Source: Bryobacterales bacterium (GTDB lineage Bacteria; Acidobacteriota; Terriglobia; Bryobacterales; Bryobacteraceae). From it: a stretch of DNA of 64,000 bases. The notes under the pieces were generated by a model. The model did not search any database and was not told the DNA's origin. It saw only the letters and a list, made by a program, of their open reading frames with translations. Position 1 is the stretch's first letter; each line of letters begins with the position of its first letter. The translations under genes were made by a program, and so were the position numbers. This document shows positions 42,437 to 51,053 of this stretch, piece by piece. The stretch lies in contig JAEUQG010000356.1 in assembly GCA_016789755.1 (NCBI GenBank), forward strand, positions 1 to 64,000. Direction: 5' to 3'.

Positions 42437-43588
42437 AATTCTAATCCTTGACACAGCCTCCAGCCATCGCGCATCCTGGATAGAGACGCGCATTTCATTT
42501 CTCACTTCGGCAATCGATGATTCCACAATGCGCTCGCCGACAGGTAAATCTTCCGGACTCGCTCTTACGACCACTTCCTCGAAGAGCCGCAGCAAATCCC
42601 GCGGCGCGCCACCGGACATTTCAATCAACCGGTCAGCAAGCGCCGAGTTTCCTCCGGCAATCGGGTTGCCGAGCAACGCCTGGCACCCCTCGTCGCCAAG
42701 CCTGCGCTGTACAAGGTTCCGTAGTACAGTCCAGCCGTGCGCGGATGGCGCGGCCGAGTCGCGGCTCTCTTGCAGTTTGACGCTGGGTATGATGGTGATC
42801 TTACTGTACGAATAACTTCCCGCAGCCATGCAGGCACTGTGTAGACGCAATGGAGCGATTCGAATTCGAGAAGATACAGATGGTTACGGAAGAGCCGCTC
42901 CAAACGATCCATCATCCCCTGCTCATTCGATGGCGTCGCTCGGAGTTTCTCCAGACTGTCCAGAATGAAGACGACACGCGTACCGCCCCCGTACTGTTCG
43001 CGAACTTCCTGAAGCCCTTCCTCGACAAAGGAGCGAGTTTCCGAAGCCAACTCGCGCAGATGGCCTGACAAATGCTGTTGCAATCTCTCACGAAAGGTGG
43101 TGCTGGTATGCAATTCAGCCTTGAGGTCTACGCCGGCGGAGACCGTGAACTCCTTGAAGTCCACCTTCGTTCTGGTGAGGTAGTTGTAGAAGCGAGACCA
43201 ATACGACTCGCCCTTCGGCAACTTAACTCCCAGTTCTTCCAATCCAACGCTGAAAGCTCCCGCGACTGTGTAGAGCAGATCGGAAATATCCACTGGCTCG
43301 CCAAGGTTCAGATAGTCTTCCGCATCGGCGTAGATCACCAGGTAGCCAGAACTCTTAAGCTCCTTCTTCAACCTCAGTAGCTGTGTTGTCTTCCCGGCGC
43401 CGCTAAATCCAGAAAACAACCGGAGACTGCTGATCTCGCTGAGTTCAATTTCGTTCCGCATGCGGGCCACGGGGTCATAGCAGACCCTCCCAGATAGGGA
43501 CGTAGAGGGCACTATCCGGCTCAACGGACTTGATCTGCAGGCTGCGATACATCGCCCCCAGCAATTGTTTGTTTTTCCCTATGTCCAC
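42437..43588 (-). pseudogene. AAA/STAND-type ATPase gene, broken by two frameshifts and an IS insertion
   Basis: Starts at GTG 43588 (or ATG 43552: MYRSLQIKSVEPDS, then ALYVPIWEGL). One extra base near 43481 shifts frame; the next frame resumes with YDPVARMRNEIEL and the Walker A GFSGAGKTTQLL, then a Walker B-like VVFILDSLEKL. A second shift near 42801-42820 is needed to continue into ITIIPSVKLQES and MSGGAPRDLLRLFEE, an ATPase C-terminal helical part. It then ends at the IS right end; no matching sequence is found beyond the left end, so the 3' part is lost. Two independent lesions plus insertion mean the gene is dead. Confidence 0.85.
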
Positions 43589-43609
43589 GTATGTTCATCT
43601 TAACTCTCC

Positions 43610-43615
43610 TACAAT
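43610..43615 (+). promoter_or_regulatory. -10 element of the isocitrate dehydrogenase-type gene
   Basis: TACAAT, 6 nt before the GTG start at 43622, with no Shine-Dalgarno; suggests a leaderless transcript. Confidence 0.35.
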
Positions 43616-43621
43616 AAGACC

Positions 43622-44626
43622 GTGCCCCATCCAGTAACTCTTCTACCCGGCGACGGGATTGGTCCTGAGGTCGCCGCGGCTACGGTTCGCGCGGTTGATG
43701 CTACGGGAGTGGCGATCGAATGGGATCGCGTCGAGCTTTCCGGCGAAGTGATCGAGCGGACGAAGCAATCGGTTCCCGATGCCGTGCTCGAGTCCTTGAA
43801 TCGTACTCGTGTCGGACTGAAAGGGCCGGTGACGACTCCTGTGGCCGGCGGGTTTCAGAGCGTGAACGTGGCGCTGAGAAAGAAGCTCGATTTGTTCGCC
43901 AATGTGAGGCCGGTGCATTCGTTGCCGGGTGTCAAGACGCGGTTTCAAGACGTGGAGATCGACATGGTGATCTTCCGGGAGAACACCGAGGATCTCTATT
44001 CGGGCTTGGAACATGAAGTGGTTACCGATGTCGTCACCAGTTTGAAGGTGATTACGCGCACCGCGTCCACGCGCATCGCGAAATACGCGTTCGAGTACGC
44101 GCGGACGAACGGACGGAAGAAGGTCACGGCGATTCACAAAGCGAACATCATGAAGCTGGGCGATGGGTTGTTCTTGCGGTGTTGCCGCGAAGTGGCCGAA
44201 CAGTACAGCGACATTCAGTACAAGGAACTGATTGTGGACAATGCATCGATGCAGATGGTGATGCGGCCGGAGACCTTCGATCTGCTGCTGCTGCCGAACC
44301 TGTATGGCGACATCGTGTCGGATCTGGCGGCGGGGTTGGTGGGCGGGCTCGGGCTGGTGCCCGGAGCGAACATGGGCGAATCGCACGCGGTGTTCGAGGC
44401 GGTGCACGGCAGCGCTCCGGACATTGCGGGGAAAGGGATCGCCAATCCGACGGCCTTGATGCAATCGGCGGTGATGATGCTGCGCTATCTGGGCGAACGC
44501 GATGCGGCGGAACGCCTGCACGGGGCGATCGCCAAGGTGTATGCGAAGGGCGAGACGGTGACGGCGGACGTGGGCGGGAAGGCATCGACAGACGAGTTCA
44601 CCGATGCCGTGATTGCCGCGCTGTAA
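43622..44626 (+). CDS. isocitrate/isopropylmalate dehydrogenase family, probable NAD-dependent isocitrate dehydrogenase
   Basis: 334 residues. LLPGDGIGPEV opens the fold; SVNVALRKKLDLFANVRPV and FRENTEDLYSGLEH form the substrate site, and the Ser-Asn pattern in SVNVALR favours isocitrate over isopropylmalate. NLYGDIVSDLAAGLVGGLG is the family signature, with HGSAPDIAGKG in the cofactor site. The start codon is GTG. It is followed after 18 nt by the arginase gene. Confidence 0.85.
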   Translation: MPHPVTLLPGDGIGPEVAAATVRAVDATGVAIEWDRVELSGEVIERTKQSVPDAVLESLNRTRVGLKGPVTTPVAGGFQSVNVALRKKLDLFANVRPVHSLPGVKTRFQDVEIDMVIFRENTEDLYSGLEHEVVTDVVTSLKVITRTASTRIAKYAFEYARTNGRKKVTAIHKANIMKLGDGLFLRCCREVAEQYSDIQYKELIVDNASMQMVMRPETFDLLLLPNLYGDIVSDLAAGLVGGLGLVPGANMGESHAVFEAVHGSAPDIAGKGIANPTALMQSAVMMLRYLGERDAAERLHGAIAKVYAKGETVTADVGGKASTDEFTDAVIAAL

Positions 44627-44644
44627 CACGATACTCTGTAGATA

Positions 44645-45559
44645 ATGCGCTGTTCCGATATCGCCGTGATCGGCGCGCCTCTGGATCTGGGAGCCGGACG
44701 GAGGGGCGTCGACATGGGCCCATCCGCTATTCGCGTCGCGAATCTCGACGCGCGGCTTGCCGCGCTGGGATACGAGGTACACGATTGCGGCAACGTTGAG
44801 GCCGAGCAGGCCGAGAGCGTGGCGCCGGGGCACAAGTCCGCGCGCTATTTGCGGGAGATCGCGGCGACCTGCAAGCGCATCTCTTCGACGGTGCAGAAGG
44901 CGCTGCGGGCGGGGCAACTTCCGCTGGTGCTGGGCGGAGATCATTCGGTGGCTGCCGGTACGGTTTCGGGCGTGGCCCGTCATTACCGGAGGCAGAAGAA
45001 ATCCATCGGGCTGCTGTGGATCGATGCCCACGCCGATATGAATACGCCGGAAACATCGCCAAGCGGAAATGTTCACGGTATGCCGCTGGCGTGCCTTGTC
45101 GGGATGGGCCCGCGGGAGTTGACGCATCTCAATGGATTTTCGCCGGCCGTCGATCCGCGCAATGTGGTGCTGGTGGGGATCCGCGATGTGGACCAGTTGG
45201 AAAAGCCGCACGTGAAGCAAAGCGGAGTGCACGCGTTCACGATGCGCGACATCGACGAGCGGGGGCTGCGGGCGATCATGAAGGAAGCGATCGAGATCGC
45301 TTCGGCGGGGACGGCGGGAATCCATCTCTCGTTCGATATGGATTCTGTCGATCCGCAGTTTGCGCCTGGGGTGGGGACGCCGGTGCGCGGCGGCATCACG
45401 TACCGCGAAGCGCATCTGGCGATGGAGACGGTGAACGATTCCGGGCTGATGCTCTCGATGGAAGTGGTGGAAGTGAACCCTGTGATCGATGAAGTAAACC
45501 GTACGGCCGAGCTGGCCGTGGAGTTGATTACGTCCGCTCTTGGAAAGAGGATCCTGTGA
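44645..45559 (+). CDS. rocF: arginase
   Basis: 304 residues, ureohydrolase fold. The binuclear Mn site is complete: GGDHS, DAHADMN and SFDMDSVDP, with SGNVHGMPLA for substrate binding and EVNPVID near the end. The N-terminal APLDLGAGRRGVDMGPSAIR matches RocF-type arginases, which split arginine to ornithine and urea. Overlaps ddl by 4 nt. Confidence 0.93.
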   Translation: MRCSDIAVIGAPLDLGAGRRGVDMGPSAIRVANLDARLAALGYEVHDCGNVEAEQAESVAPGHKSARYLREIAATCKRISSTVQKALRAGQLPLVLGGDHSVAAGTVSGVARHYRRQKKSIGLLWIDAHADMNTPETSPSGNVHGMPLACLVGMGPRELTHLNGFSPAVDPRNVVLVGIRDVDQLEKPHVKQSGVHAFTMRDIDERGLRAIMKEAIEIASAGTAGIHLSFDMDSVDPQFAPGVGTPVRGGITYREAHLAMETVNDSGLMLSMEVVEVNPVIDEVNRTAELAVELITSALGKRIL

Positions 45560-46533
45560 AAACACGCGTTGCCGTCATTTATGGAGGACGGAGCGGCGAA
45601 CACGAAATCTCGTTGCGTTCAGCCAAGTCGATTATCGAAGCGATGGACCCGGAGCGGTACCATGTGCTCCACTATGTCATTTCGAAGGAAGGGCGGTGGT
45701 CGCCGAAGCCGATTCAGCCCGAGCCGGGGGCGAACTCGCACATCGACGTGGTGTTCCCGGTGCTGCACGGCACGTTCGGCGAGGACGGAACGATGCAAGG
45801 GTTGCTGGAGCTGGCGGATCTGCCCTATGTGGGGCCGGGTGTGTTTGCTTCGGCCGCGGCGATGGACAAGGATGCGATGAAGCGGCTGTGCGTGGAGCGC
45901 GGACTGCCTGTGGTGGAGTGCGTGACGCTGACGGGCGCGGACGTGGATGCGGCGCTGATCACCAGCCTCTACGGATTTCCCGTATTCGTGAAGCCGGCGA
46001 ATCTCGGATCGAGCGTGGGCATCAGCAAAGCGCGCAATGCGGCGGAGTTGGAGGCGGCGGTGAAGCTGGCGGCGCAGTTCGACCGGAAGATCATAGTGGA
46101 GCGCGCCATCATCGGGCGGGAGTTGGAATGCGCGGTGTTGGGAAACGACGAGCCGCAGGCATCGCTGCCGTGCGAGATACTGCCGTCGAAGGAATTTTAC
46201 GATTACGAAGACAAGTATCTGTTGGACAAAGCGAAGTGCGTGGTGCCGGCCGAATTGCCGCCGGTGATCACGGCGGAGCTGCGGGCGATCGCGGTGGAAG
46301 CCTACAAGGCGGTGCAATGCGAAGGCATGTCGAGGGTGGATTTTCTGCTGGAGGCGGCGACCAACAAACTCTACATTAACGAGATCAACACGATTCCCGG
46401 GTTCACTTCTATCAGCATGTTTCCGAAGATGTGGGAGCATTCGGGGCTGCCTATGGCGGGGCTGGTGGACAGGCTGCTGGAACTGGCGATTGAGCGTCAT
46501 AAGGCGCGCAAAGCGCTGCGATATTCCATCTGA
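45556..46533 (+). CDS. ddl: D-alanine--D-alanine ligase
   Basis: 325 residues, ATP-grasp. VIYGGRSGEHEISLRSA at the N-terminus, VFPVLHGTFGEDG, VKPANLGSSVGISKA, and the C-terminal YINEINTIPGFTSISMFPKMW with metal ligands. Makes the D-Ala-D-Ala end of peptidoglycan precursors. GTG start overlapping the arginase stop (GTGA). It is not with other mur genes here. Confidence 0.96.
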   Translation: MKTRVAVIYGGRSGEHEISLRSAKSIIEAMDPERYHVLHYVISKEGRWSPKPIQPEPGANSHIDVVFPVLHGTFGEDGTMQGLLELADLPYVGPGVFASAAAMDKDAMKRLCVERGLPVVECVTLTGADVDAALITSLYGFPVFVKPANLGSSVGISKARNAAELEAAVKLAAQFDRKIIVERAIIGRELECAVLGNDEPQASLPCEILPSKEFYDYEDKYLLDKAKCVVPAELPPVITAELRAIAVEAYKAVQCEGMSRVDFLLEAATNKLYINEINTIPGFTSISMFPKMWEHSGLPMAGLVDRLLELAIERHKARKALRYSI

Positions 46534-47981
46534 TGCCCTTCTATCTTCCAGCCCTATTGTTGTTGTTTGCCGACGATCCGGCGGAGCAACTGGAGAAGCT
46601 GCTGAAGCAGTTTGTCGATGTGTTCAACGTCGTCGATGCCAACGCGGCGGACGCAGTGGCGCCGCCGCAGGCGCTGTATCAGGGAGCGATTCCGGGCATG
46701 CTGCGCGGGCTGGATCCGCACTCCATTTTCTTCGATCCGGGCCAATTCGAGCAGTTGAAAGAACTGGAGCGCAGCACGAAGAAAGGGTTCGGCAGCGTGG
46801 TGAGTGTGTTGCCGGGGCGGGTGATCTTTCTGCAGACGCTGCCCGGCACGCCGTCGGCGCGGGCGGGAATTTCCGGGGGCGACGAGATTCTTGCGATCAA
46901 CGGCATTCCGCTGGCGCAGTTGGATATGGACCAATTGATACAACTGCTGTCGGAATCGCGGCAACAGCAGGCGCGGCTGGACGTGAAGCGGCAGGGCAAT
47001 GCGCGGCTGCTGACGTTCGTGATGACGCCGGAAGATGTGGAGTCGCCGGCGGTGGACCGGGCGTTTCTGCTGAAGAACGGGACGGGTTACGTCCGCATTT
47101 CGAGTTTCGAGAACGAAACAGGGAAGCAGTTGCAGGATGCGATTGAAAAGATCGGCGGGGACAAACTGCGGCATTTGGTTTTGGATTTGCGCAACAACCC
47201 CGGCGGGGTGCTGCCGGCGGCTTTGGACGTGGCGTCGCTGTTTCTGCCGCCTGGGACGAAGATCCTTTCCATCCGCGGGCGGTCGAAGGAAGAAGAGAAC
47301 ATCAAGGTTGCGGAGAAGGCGAAGCCGTACGGTTTCAAGGTGGCGGTGCTGCTGAACGGGAAATCGGCGAGCGCATCGGAGATTGTGGCGGGGGCGATGC
47401 AGGATCACGACCGCGGCATCGTGCTGGGCGAGCCAAGCTTCGGCAAGGGGCTGGTGCAGAGCGTGTTTCCGCTGTCGTCGTCCTCGGGGATGGCGCTGAC
47501 CACGGCCTATTACTACACGCCGAGCGGGCGTTCGATTCAGCGCCCGTTGCGCAACAGCAGGCTGGACGAGATCACGCAGGCGGCGCAACCGGAGTACAAG
47601 ACGGCGAAGGGGCGCACCGTGCGCGGCGGGGGCGGCATCATACCCGATGAGGTCGTGTTTCCGGAAGCGGTGACGCAATTCCGCGCGGTGGTGGATGCGA
47701 GCGCGATTCTGACGACGTTCGCCACGCAATACACGCTGAAACATAAGATCGATGAAACGTTCGATATTACTCCCGCGCTGCTGGATGAAGTGCAGGTGTT
47801 TCTGTCGGAGAGCCGGATCCGCCCGAATCTGGCGGAGTGGTCCCGCGAACGCGACTGGATCAGTTCGCGGGTGAAGCAGGAGATCCTCAATCAGGCTCTT
47901 GGGGTGGAGCGGGGAGATGAAGTGGAGTTGCGGCGCGATCCGGTGGTGCTGCGTGCGATGTCTCTGCTAGGAGTCCCGTAA
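46533..47981 (+). CDS. S41-family C-terminal processing peptidase
   Basis: 482 residues. A weak N-terminal hydrophobic stretch (MPFYLPALLLLFA), a helical part, a PDZ domain (VVSVLPGRVIFLQTLPGTPSARAGISGGDEILAING near 95-130, cut here), then the S41 core with the catalytic Ser in the KSASASEI stretch (residues 277-284) and Lys305 in FGKG. Processes or degrades periplasmic proteins by their C-termini. ATG overlaps the ddl stop by one base; the next gene starts directly after its stop. Confidence 0.93.
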   Translation: MPFYLPALLLLFADDPAEQLEKLLKQFVDVFNVVDANAADAVAPPQALYQGAIPGMLRGLDPHSIFFDPGQFEQLKELERSTKKGFGSVVSVLPGRVIFLQTLPGTPSARAGISGGDEILAINGIPLAQLDMDQLIQLLSESRQQQARLDVKRQGNARLLTFVMTPEDVESPAVDRAFLLKNGTGYVRISSFENETGKQLQDAIEKIGGDKLRHLVLDLRNNPGGVLPAALDVASLFLPPGTKILSIRGRSKEEENIKVAEKAKPYGFKVAVLLNGKSASASEIVAGAMQDHDRGIVLGEPSFGKGLVQSVFPLSSSSGMALTTAYYYTPSGRSIQRPLRNSRLDEITQAAQPEYKTAKGRTVRGGGGIIPDEVVFPEAVTQFRAVVDASAILTTFATQYTLKHKIDETFDITPALLDEVQVFLSESRIRPNLAEWSRERDWISSRVKQEILNQALGVERGDEVELRRDPVVLRAMSLLGVP

Positions 47982-50900
47982 ATGCGTTTCGGATATCTGG
48001 CGCCGGTTGCGGCCGCGGCGGTGTTGCTATCTCAAGTGACGACGCTTTCGAAGAACGACGAGCAGTTGTGGAGGCATCGCAACCGCGGCAAGGCCTACTA
48101 TGAGAATCCGACGACGCAACTCAAGGCCATCGATGAGTTCCGCAAGGCGCTGGAACTTGCGCCTGATTCGACGCGTGACCGGCTGAACTACGGGCTTGCG
48201 CTGTTTCGCGGCGGCAAGACGGAGGAAGGAATTGCGGAGCTGAAGAAAGTGCAGGCGGCCGATGGGAAGCTGCCGCACACGTGGTTCAATCTGGGGATTC
48301 ATTTCAAGAAGCAAGGGGAGGCCGAAGAGGCGGCGGCGATGTTCCGGAAGATGGTGGAACTGGTTCCCAGCGATCCTGTTTCGCACTACAATTTGGCGGT
48401 GCTGTACAAGCTGCAGAACAAGCTGCCGGAATCGATGGCGCTGTTTGAGAAGGCGGCGCGATTGGGGCCGAGTCTGGCCGCTCCGCATTTCCAGCTTTAC
48501 AATGCGTTCCGGCTGGCGGGTAAGCGCGAGGATGCGGCGCGGGAACTGGCGTTGTTTCAGGAATTGAAGAAAGCGCAGGAAGCAAGCGGCAACACGGAAG
48601 ACATGGAGTGGAACGAGTACGCCGAGATCTACGATCCGATCGAGCCAGCGGTTCAGGCCGCGCCGTTGATAGCGCCGCAAGCGGTGAAGTTCACCGAGCG
48701 CAAGCTGGCGGAGCCGTTGGGCGGAGAAGGCGCCGGGTTGCTGGTGTTCGATGCGGACGCCGATGGGCGCGCCGATTTGCTGGCGTGGAGTTCGCGCGGC
48801 GGAGTGCTGTTCGGGAAGGGGGCGGCTACGGTTCCGGCGCCTGCTCTGCAAGCAGGGCGATACTTTGCCGCCGCGGATGTGGATAACGACGGTTATGCGG
48901 ATCTGGCGATGATTACCGCGGAGGGCGCGCAACTGGCGCGCAATCGAAAGGGAACGTTCCCGGTGGCGGAGGTGCTGGCGCAAGGGTCGTTCCGGCTCGC
49001 GCTGTGGCTCGATTACGACCACGATTACGATTTCGATCTGTTGTTGTTTGGGGAAAAGAACGTGCTGTTGCGCAATCAGGGTGAGGCAGGCTTCGCCGAC
49101 CGGACCGGCGATTTCCCCTTTGTGGCGGGCATGCCCGCGGCCGGCATCGCCTATCGCACGGTGCCCGATACGAAGGGTGTCGACGTGCTGGTGACCTACA
49201 CGGATCGGGAGTCCGTGTTGTATCGGGATCTGCTGGCAGGGAAGTTTCGCGCCGAGTCTTCGCGAGTGCCGCAAGGGGCGATGCATTTGCGGGCAGAGGA
49301 TTGGAACGCCGATTCGGTGTTCGATGTAACTTACGTTCATCAAGGCAAGCTGAATGTAGCGGCGGCGGTGAACGGCCCATATGTTTTTGTGGATGCGGCC
49401 AATACGGGCTCAGTGCAGTTGCACAGTGTCCCCGCGCAAGCCATGGCCGCGGCCGACTTCAATGGCGACGGGCGTACGGATGTGGCCGTACTGAACGAGC
49501 GCGGCGTGTTTTTGCAGACTAACTCCGCGGTGACGGCGAATCGTCAGCTTGCGGTGCGCCTGACCGGAGTGAAGAATCTGAAGCTGGCGCAAGGCGCGGA
49601 AGTGGAAGTGCGCAGCGGCCGCTTCTATCAGAAGCAGCGCTACGAGGGTTATCCGCTGCTCTTCGGGTTGAAGACGCAGACGCAAATCGACGCGGTGCGC
49701 ATTACCTGGCCGAACGGGCTGATTCAGAACGAGACCGCGCCGATTGCGGGGCGGGCGGTGGAGTATAAAGAAGCTCCACGTCTTTCCGGATCGTGCCCGA
49801 TGATCTACACCTGGGACGGCAGCGAGTTTCGCTTCCTGACGGATGTGCTGGGGGTTGCGCCGTTGGGGGCAAGCTCCGGGGACGGGCGATTTTTTCCGGC
49901 GGATCACGATGAGTACGTATTTATCCCCGGCGACGTGCTGAAGGCGCGCGGGGGCGTTTACGATTTGCGGATCACGGAGGAGTTGAGCGAGGTGACGTAT
50001 CTCGATCAGTTGAAGCTGATTGCGGTGGATCATCCGGCGGATGTGGAAGTGTTTTCCAACGATAAGTGGAAATCGCCGCCGTTCGCCGAGTTCCGGCTCT
50101 TCACCAGCCGCCGGCGGATGACGCCGGTGCGCGCCGCGGTGGATGGCCGGGATACGCTTGGAGCGCTACTAGGGCGGGATCGGCGCTATGCGGGGCCGGC
50201 GAGACGGACGATGCAGAATACGGCCGAAACATTCGTGCTGGAAATTGATTTTGGCCCGCGGGCGCCTGCGGACAACGCGGTGCTGGTGCTGCATGGGTGG
50301 GTGGATTGGGCCGACGGCAGCGCTTTCCGCAACCTGGCGCAACAGCCGGGGCGGGAGTTGACGCCGCCTTATCTGCAGGTGCGCGATGCATCGGGTGAGT
50401 GGCGGACTGTGATTGAGGATATGGGCATTCCGTCGGGGAAGGCGAAGACAATCGCGGTCGATCTTGGCGGTAAATTCCTTTCCGCTTCGCGCGAGGTGCG
50501 CATTGTCACGAATCTGTGTGTTTATTGGGATCAAGTTTTTCTTGCGGTGCAGGAGCCGGCTCCGGTGCGGAAGACGGAGGCAGCGCTGGCGGAAGCGGAA
50601 CTGAGGTTTCACGGGTTTTCCACGGCGGTGATCGATGCGGACCGACGGCAGCCGGAGACATTTCTGTATCGCCAGACATTGACGGAGGCGCCCTGGAATC
50701 CCACGCCCGGAATGTACACGCGCTTCGGCGATGTTCGTGCGCTGCTGGGCCAAGCCGACGACCGCTATGTCGTCATGGGGTCGGGCGATGAGGTGGGGTT
50801 GCGATTCAAGGCTCTGCCTGCGCCAGGCGCCGGTTGGAAACGCGACTTTCTGTTGTACGTGGATGGGTGGGCGAAGGATGCCGATGCGAACACTGCTTTT

Positions 50901-51053
50901 TCGCAATCTGTGGAGCCACTTCCATTTCACGGTATGTCACAATATCCGTATCCCGCGGCGGAAAAATATCCAAGCGGAGAAACGCATAGCGATTACCGCA
51001 AGCGTTATCAGACGCGTCCGGCGGCGCAGCTTGTGAAGCAGATTGCACCATGA
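47982..51053 (+). CDS. TPR - FG-GAP/VCBS - ASPIC/UnbV multidomain protein, exported
   Basis: 1,023 residues. Signal-like N-terminus (MRFGYLAPVAAAAVLLSQV); TPR repeats over about 20-190; FG-GAP/VCBS propeller strands with Asp-rich loops (FDADADGRADLL, DVDNDGYADL, DFNGDGRTDVAVL) over 240-510; an ASPIC/UnbV module (LAQGAEVEVRSGRFYQKQRYEGYP) near 525-590; and a long C-terminal beta-rich part of unknown function from GSCPMIYTWDGSEFRF on. Calcium binding by the D-x-D-x-D loops is likely. Overlaps the pentahaem gene by 4 nt, so the proteins likely work together. Confidence 0.85.
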   Translation: MRFGYLAPVAAAAVLLSQVTTLSKNDEQLWRHRNRGKAYYENPTTQLKAIDEFRKALELAPDSTRDRLNYGLALFRGGKTEEGIAELKKVQAADGKLPHTWFNLGIHFKKQGEAEEAAAMFRKMVELVPSDPVSHYNLAVLYKLQNKLPESMALFEKAARLGPSLAAPHFQLYNAFRLAGKREDAARELALFQELKKAQEASGNTEDMEWNEYAEIYDPIEPAVQAAPLIAPQAVKFTERKLAEPLGGEGAGLLVFDADADGRADLLAWSSRGGVLFGKGAATVPAPALQAGRYFAAADVDNDGYADLAMITAEGAQLARNRKGTFPVAEVLAQGSFRLALWLDYDHDYDFDLLLFGEKNVLLRNQGEAGFADRTGDFPFVAGMPAAGIAYRTVPDTKGVDVLVTYTDRESVLYRDLLAGKFRAESSRVPQGAMHLRAEDWNADSVFDVTYVHQGKLNVAAAVNGPYVFVDAANTGSVQLHSVPAQAMAAADFNGDGRTDVAVLNERGVFLQTNSAVTANRQLAVRLTGVKNLKLAQGAEVEVRSGRFYQKQRYEGYPLLFGLKTQTQIDAVRITWPNGLIQNETAPIAGRAVEYKEAPRLSGSCPMIYTWDGSEFRFLTDVLGVAPLGASSGDGRFFPADHDEYVFIPGDVLKARGGVYDLRITEELSEVTYLDQLKLIAVDHPADVEVFSNDKWKSPPFAEFRLFTSRRRMTPVRAAVDGRDTLGALLGRDRRYAGPARRTMQNTAETFVLEIDFGPRAPADNAVLVLHGWVDWADGSAFRNLAQQPGRELTPPYLQVRDASGEWRTVIEDMGIPSGKAKTIAVDLGGKFLSASREVRIVTNLCVYWDQVFLAVQEPAPVRKTEAALAEAELRFHGFSTAVIDADRRQPETFLYRQTLTEAPWNPTPGMYTRFGDVRALLGQADDRYVVMGSGDEVGLRFKALPAPGAGWKRDFLLYVDGWAKDADANTAFSQSVEPLPFHGMSQYPYPAAEKYPSGETHSDYRKRYQTRPAAQLVKQIAP

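Noticed and set aside
40397-42850. A single 817-codon minus-strand protein spanning the IS and the AAA gene
   Set aside because: Only its first part matches the ATPase; the rest reads the transposase and the TPR gene in wrong frames, so it is a chance join.
43643-45565. 640-codon minus frame opposite the isocitrate dehydrogenase-type and arginase genes
   Set aside because: Both sense genes have intact active-site motifs; the antisense product is Arg/His-rich and featureless.
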